The position numbers and the translations under genes were made by a program. From positions 21,142,001 through 21,206,000 of the forward strand of contig NC_135773.1 in the NCBI RefSeq assembly GCF_028453695.1: a stretch of DNA of 64,000 nucleotides, written 5' to 3'. Positions within the stretch are counted from its first letter, which is position 1, and every line of letters begins with the position of its first letter. Shown one piece after another: positions 59,621 through 64,000 of the stretch. The notes beneath the pieces are model-generated. The model was not told the DNA's origin, ran no database searches, and saw only the letters and a program-made list of their open reading frames with translations. This stretch comes from Augochlora pura (lineage: Eukaryota > Arthropoda > Insecta > Hymenoptera > Halictidae).

Positions 59621-60190
59621 TCTCAAGACCGCGATACTGTTTTCTCTTCATTTAACAAATGTTTAATTATGATATTACAATGATTATATCATAAAATCGA
59701 CAAATATATCAAATATTAATTATGATAAAATTGAAAAGATACGTATGATAGTTTGTAAATTAAATTCATAATTGTTTCATCATTGTTTCCTCCTCATTTA
59801 ACAAATGTTTAATAACACTTAGTACCTAAGTATTAAATAGGCAAAATCAAAGCTGCCTCAACAATGGAATGAAAAACACACGTGACAGTTTGTAAATTAA
59901 ATTGATAAAATCAATTTCTCAAGTTCGCGAAATTATTTTCTCTTCATTTAACAAATATTTGATTCCACTTAGTATTTAAATGTTGAATATGAAAACCAAA
60001 GATGTTTTAATAATAAAATTGAAAATACACGTATGATAGTTTGTAAATGAAATTAACGAGACGAAATTCTCAAGACCGCGAAATTATTTTCTCTTCGTTT
60101 AACAAATGTTTTATTGCACACAGTGCCCAAGTATTAAATAGGGAAATCAAGGGTCCTTTAACAATAAAAATTGAAAAGACGCGTATTCTA
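59621..60190. repeat. Tandem repeat, about 145-155 bp unit, four copies
   Basis: Units begin CAAGACCGCGA-like and TTTTCTCTTCATTTAACAAA, and contain AGTATTAAATA, AATAAAATTGAAAA and GATAGTTTGTAAAT(T/G)AAAT. They lie between the two copies of the dispersed duplication. Confidence 0.8.
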
Positions 60191-60954
60191 CTAACTAACC
60201 TTGCTAAAAAATAATACGGCTTTTGCGTTAGCGAAGGAGTTATATCGAAATAGGATTATACTCCGTGGAAGCTTGATTAAAAAGCCTACGCGAACGGGCG
60301 GCGTCGTATTAAGAAATTTCATCATTGTCCGTATTGAAAAGGAACTTTGCCCAATAAAGCGTGGCTCGAAACGTTCATTAATTTCTTGATACAAGTAACA
60401 AACGGGGAAAGGGTTGGAAATGAAGAGGCTGCTCTTATACTTTTCCTTGGCCGAGAAGATGAACGCAGGAGCTCCGAGATATTTTACTGAAACAAAGCTC
60501 CGCGCGCAAAATCCCCCTTCTGTCTCCCGCCCTTCCCTTCCTTTTTCCCTTTCGTAGTGGAAAGCTGCGCGAGGTTTTTTTTTCGCCGATAAAAAGACTA
60601 TCTCAGCTACCGGGGTATTATGCTTCTTTGGAGTTATTGCTGACAAATGTTGGACAGGCAGCGAATGTACACGTATCGTGGCGCTTTTCATCTGAAAATG
60701 CGAATGATAAACGCGCCCGACGGTTCTCCTTTCCGCGGGGAAAAAAATCATCAAATAAGTTTCCGAGCGGCGCGCTCGGACGAGTTCTTGATTCCAGGTT
60801 TACCGTTCCTTCCACCTTTTTAGTTATTAAATCCGGATCATTTTTTTCCTCTCGTCTTGAAAATTAACTTCCATTTATCAAAAAAATACGCGCAATGAAC
60901 TCGAGATAAAGGACATCGACTTCGTCGATTTTTTTCCTTGATTCGCCTGCGTTG
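60191..60954. other. Non-coding stretch with a GC-richer centre
   Basis: No gene recognised; the long minus-strand frame (60754-60191) is of random composition. Confidence 0.4.
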
Positions 60955-61165
60955 TTCGAAAATAATTCCATCAGTTTTCGTTTTATACCTTTATTGGACC
61001 AATCCTAATTCCGTGTTATAAACGAACTTTGAGTCGAGCATGGGAAACGGAAATATTATAGAGCGTGCAGTATATAGAATAATCGAATTTTTATTCGAGC
61101 TGTACGCGAGAGTTATTTCTACCGAAATTGTTTGCCAAGATAGAAGAAATGTGATCAAACGATCC
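60955..61165 (+). repeat. Dispersed duplication, copy 2
   Basis: Second copy of the sequence at 59140-59345, same orientation. Confidence 0.75.
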
Positions 61166-61451
61166 CCGTTACGAAATAATATATAAAAATAATACACTCC
61201 AAAAATTTCTTCGCGGTTCATCGACGAATAAAAGAAATAGCGTAAATTGTTATTAAACCAGTCGGCCGATCTTATAAGAATGAATTTTCTCTAGAGCTCT
61301 TCGATCGAGCTCTTCTATTTCCAAGAGAATAGCGGCTCGCAGACCCTGATTTGTTCTAAGAAGAGACGAAACACCACGACCCATCCTCGACATCGCTCAT
61401 TGTCCAATCCCCGGGTTCCCATCGAAGACAATTTTCTTCTTCTCGTAGACA

Positions 61452-61482
<31 letters not shown>
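61452..61482. repeat. GA microsatellite
   Basis: About 14 GA dinucleotides after AGAGAGAAA. Confidence 0.9.
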
Positions 61483-62004
61483 CTCAAAGGAGCGGGATCA
61501 TGGAAACGTGAAGATATAGGATGTTCGGAAGGAAGAATGTGCTCCGTCGTGGTGGTTGAATAGGCGGATAGGCGTCGCGCGGTGGGCGAAGCGGGGGGAG
61601 GGGGGAGGGAGCGAGGAGGATGCGAAGGAAAAGCCTCGTTTCGGAAAATGGCTCAATTTCGAAAGGCGCGGATCGGGGCGCGCGGGGAGCGCCGCGGGTG
61701 TATTTCGAAAAAAAATTCCCTCCGAACAGTGTCGGAACACCGCGCCGCCGGAGATCAGGAGTTTCCACACCCTTTCTGGTTTTCGTTCGGCCCGAGTCAA
61801 CCCCCGCCACCGGGGTGCCCTCGCCACCACCATCGACGCGCCACCGCCGAACGGCCGCCACCACCTTCTCTCCCCCGTAGCAGAATTGGCGGTGTTGAGC
61901 GTCGCGAGAGGGAACCGAGAAGAGTCGACCTTAAGCCGGACGGCCTTAAGGGCGTGTTTCCCCTGTCGGATGCAGACGGGCTGAGTGATAAATCGATTTA
62001 CGTC

Positions 62005-62046
62005 CCGGCCAATGAGGGTTGAAAGTGGCGCTTTCTGATTGGCCGG
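62005..62046. promoter_or_regulatory. Inverted pair of CCAAT boxes
   Basis: CCGGCCAAT (62005-62013) and ATTGGCCGG (62038-62046) are a perfect 9-bp inverted repeat separated by 24 bp. Paired CCAAT boxes are typical NF-Y promoter sites. AATAAAGG and a GC-rich stretch follow. The target gene is not visible. Confidence 0.4.
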
Positions 62047-62170
62047 CCCCGAGACCACTCCCACTCCGGTAATAAAGGCTCTGGGCGAAAGCCGGTTTCA
62101 CTACGCCACAATTCCTGCGAGAATGATCCACCGCGGCCGCGCTGCCGCGGAACAACCATGACACTGACAC

Positions 62171-62500
62171 GGAATGGATTTTAATAAAAATTTCTCTAAT
62201 TTTCTAGCTTTTCGTTTAACATTCTCCAATTATTTAATATCGCTATTAAGAATTTTCTGGTATTGTTTGTCAGAATAATAGTTTGCTGACTTTGTATATT
62301 TATATATACTTCGCAATTGTGATGTTATAAATTTTATTGTATTTTCTTTCGCACAGTATATTACAGCTACACTGATAGCAATTGCATAAATTTCAAGATA
62401 TAGAATACACGTCTCTCAATATATTGACACAGACAAAGGTAAAGTCTGCAAGCAGACGAGATTTATTACAACAAGAACAAATTGCACACGTTGACAAAGT
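62171..62500. other. AT-rich non-coding stretch
   Basis: Nothing recognised. Confidence 0.5.
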
Positions 62501-64000
62501 ACTGCCGCGAGAAACGGGGAATTCGTGTTGTCCATACGAGTCTTCGAATACGCGCGTTCCGCAGGTCTCCGTTCCGCGGTATCTTTTCCCCGTGGTAAAC
62601 CGGTCTGTCGTAGGCGTAGCCGTTCGAGGCGTCGACTTCGATAGACCCCACCTTCCGGCTGGTAACTAGGGCTATGTCTACCCGGCTGGCCGTCTCAAAA
62701 AACCGACCAATCCGCGAAGCGAGACGGCCACTGTCGGCGCGCAAAGTAGCGGAGGCGCCTTTGTCGCCGAGGGGTCGACGAGTGCAGAAAAGAAGAGTCC
62801 GGGTGGTGGGGTTCTTGCGTGTGCATCGGGCAGAAAGGGAGGCAGGCGTCGTGTCGAACTGGGGAAGGGATCGCAGGGGGAGGGGGGGCCGAGAGAGGGA
62901 GAGAGAGAGAGAGAGAAAGAGAGAAAGAGAGAGCGGTGCTCGGAGGTGGCGTGTGGGTCGGGTAAACGCCACCCTCCGCGACGGGGTGTGCGCGCGCGCG
63001 CGCTCTCGCGCGTGTGTGTGGGTGCGTGTATGGCGCACAACCGCCCCCGGGGGTTTCCCTTCTTCGTTGGTCGTCGCGCAGTCGAGCAACCCCGTGCTGC
63101 TCGACAGCTCAGTTGCCCATCGCCGCGACGACGACACGGTTGCGCCACGACGACACAGACAGACAGACATCATCCGTACCGGGACAGAGACCCCCGAGAG
63201 CAAGTTGAACGCACACGCCGTTTGCCGCTGTAACGCCGTCGCAGATTCTCGTTGACCGTTGCGGAGGGACCCAGAGCCTGGCTTCCACGCAACGCCGGAG
63301 GTGTTCGAGGTCATCGGGAATCGGTGTCCACGCGCGGTCCGATCATCGGCCGTACGGGATAAGGATACCGTCGAGAATACCGTGGGCTGGTCCGGCTGCC
63401 GTGGGGCTCTCCGACGGATCCGGTGACGTGCTACGCAACGAAAGTTCCACGCGTGGTTCGGTATCCATGAAAACCGTGGAGCGGGAAAATTCACAGTGAA
63501 AAACGGGAAAGAGGACGATCGCCGGACCTAGCTGGCTAATGGGCCGAGTTAGCTGATACCGACGTGGATTCGTGATCCCCGGAGAGGAACGACGACGACG
63601 GGAAGGGAGAGTGGAAGGAACGGCCAGTCCGCGCCAGCAGCTTTCCGGAGAGGAACCCACCGCGGGCCAGGAAGACTCTGTTGCCCTTGAAATTCAATCC
63701 CCGGCGCGAGTAGAATGAAAGGAAGCGGTTCCACGAATCTCCGCGCGCATCGCTGAGCTCCGGGGAGAGTTTTGTTCGGTGAATGAGCTCGTCACGTGCT
63801 ATCGTGCCCCTGAATAGAATTCCCGGACAGAGAGATAATGTTCTAGTTGTCGTCGAACGGGTTCGCTGAGCGCCGCGCAACTGTACCGGTGGCGGTCGAG
63901 GAAAACGAGGAGCACGGGAATCTGTACCTGATCACAACGAAAGCATCCATTCAACGAAGAGACAGTAACTCGGGGACGAGGGAAGAAGAAAAAAAAGTGT
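62501..64000. other. GC-rich island running off the right edge
   Basis: Contains a GA block (62891-62934), a CG/TG alternation (about 62988-63025) and purine-rich sequence near 63570-63640 and 63950. It could be a promoter with a long 5' untranslated exon of a gene to the right. The 342-codon minus-strand frame reads through the microsatellite and is not credible. Confidence 0.4.
62891..62934. repeat. GA microsatellite
   Basis: GA run with AAAGAGAGAAA interruptions. Confidence 0.9.

Larger units (their letters stand above)
61280..62170. other. GC-rich island with GA run and paired CCAAT boxes
   Basis: GA microsatellite at 61452-61482, purine-rich then CpG-rich DNA, and an inverted CCAAT pair (62005-62046). 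Promoter-like by composition. Frames on both strands are artefacts. Confidence 0.45.

Noticed and set aside
62466..63494. 342-codon minus-strand frame near the right edge
   Set aside because: It reads through the GA and CG/TG repeats with a Ser/Leu and Thr/Arg-rich translation; there is no domain or splice structure.

Overview
The window looks like a piece of an animal nuclear genome, most likely an insect and probably a hymenopteran such as a bee. The evidence is: spliced genes with GT-AG introns from 67 bp to 8.7 kb; very little coding sequence; sharp alternation of GC-rich, CpG-rich islands carrying GA/CT microsatellites with AT-rich stretches; many short TTAA-flanked inverted-repeat elements; an AT-rich mitochondrial rRNA insertion; and a 100-N assembly gap (47865-47964). 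The taxon is an inference.

Only one gene can be supported. It is a minus-strand homologue of the centriolar distal-appendage protein CEP164, reading from an ATG at 19656 down to at least 440 and continuing off the left edge. Six coding exons can be chained with matching phases: 19656-19578, 15195-14947, 6270-5518, 3830-3052, 2984-2565 and 765-440. They give 868 codons plus two bases. The first exon is too short for simple ORF calling, but it supplies the conserved stretch ahead of the WW module. The order is N-terminal motif, WW domain (about residues 57-89), a long Ser/Lys/Glu-rich disordered middle, then coiled coil to the window edge. The introns carry TTAA elements, a nuclear copy of mitochondrial 16S rRNA (about 11158-11466) and microsatellites.

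From 19.7 to 64 kb I see no convincing protein-coding exon. This 44 kb holds GC-rich islands (largest at 22.4-23.6, 30.1-32.0, 39.3-40.8, 42.4-43.5, 44.4-47.1, 53.6-54.5 and 61.3-64.0 kb), AT-rich spacers, minisatellites and more TTAA elements. The island at 39.3-40.8 kb holds a near-perfect RFX X-box palindrome two bases from a CCAAT box, oriented as a minus-strand promoter. RFX factors drive ciliary genes, so this could be a distal promoter for CEP164 or for an unseen gene.

The most informative structure is the family of short TTAA-flanked elements, about 27 copies or fragments in at least nine terminal-repeat groups, most starting CCC(T/C)TTG. Their termini and TTAA targets resemble non-autonomous piggyBac-type elements. 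Two places show filled and empty versions of the same site (4.6-5.4 kb and 52.8-53.2 kb), which documents TTAA insertion directly. Several elements are nested or chimeric.
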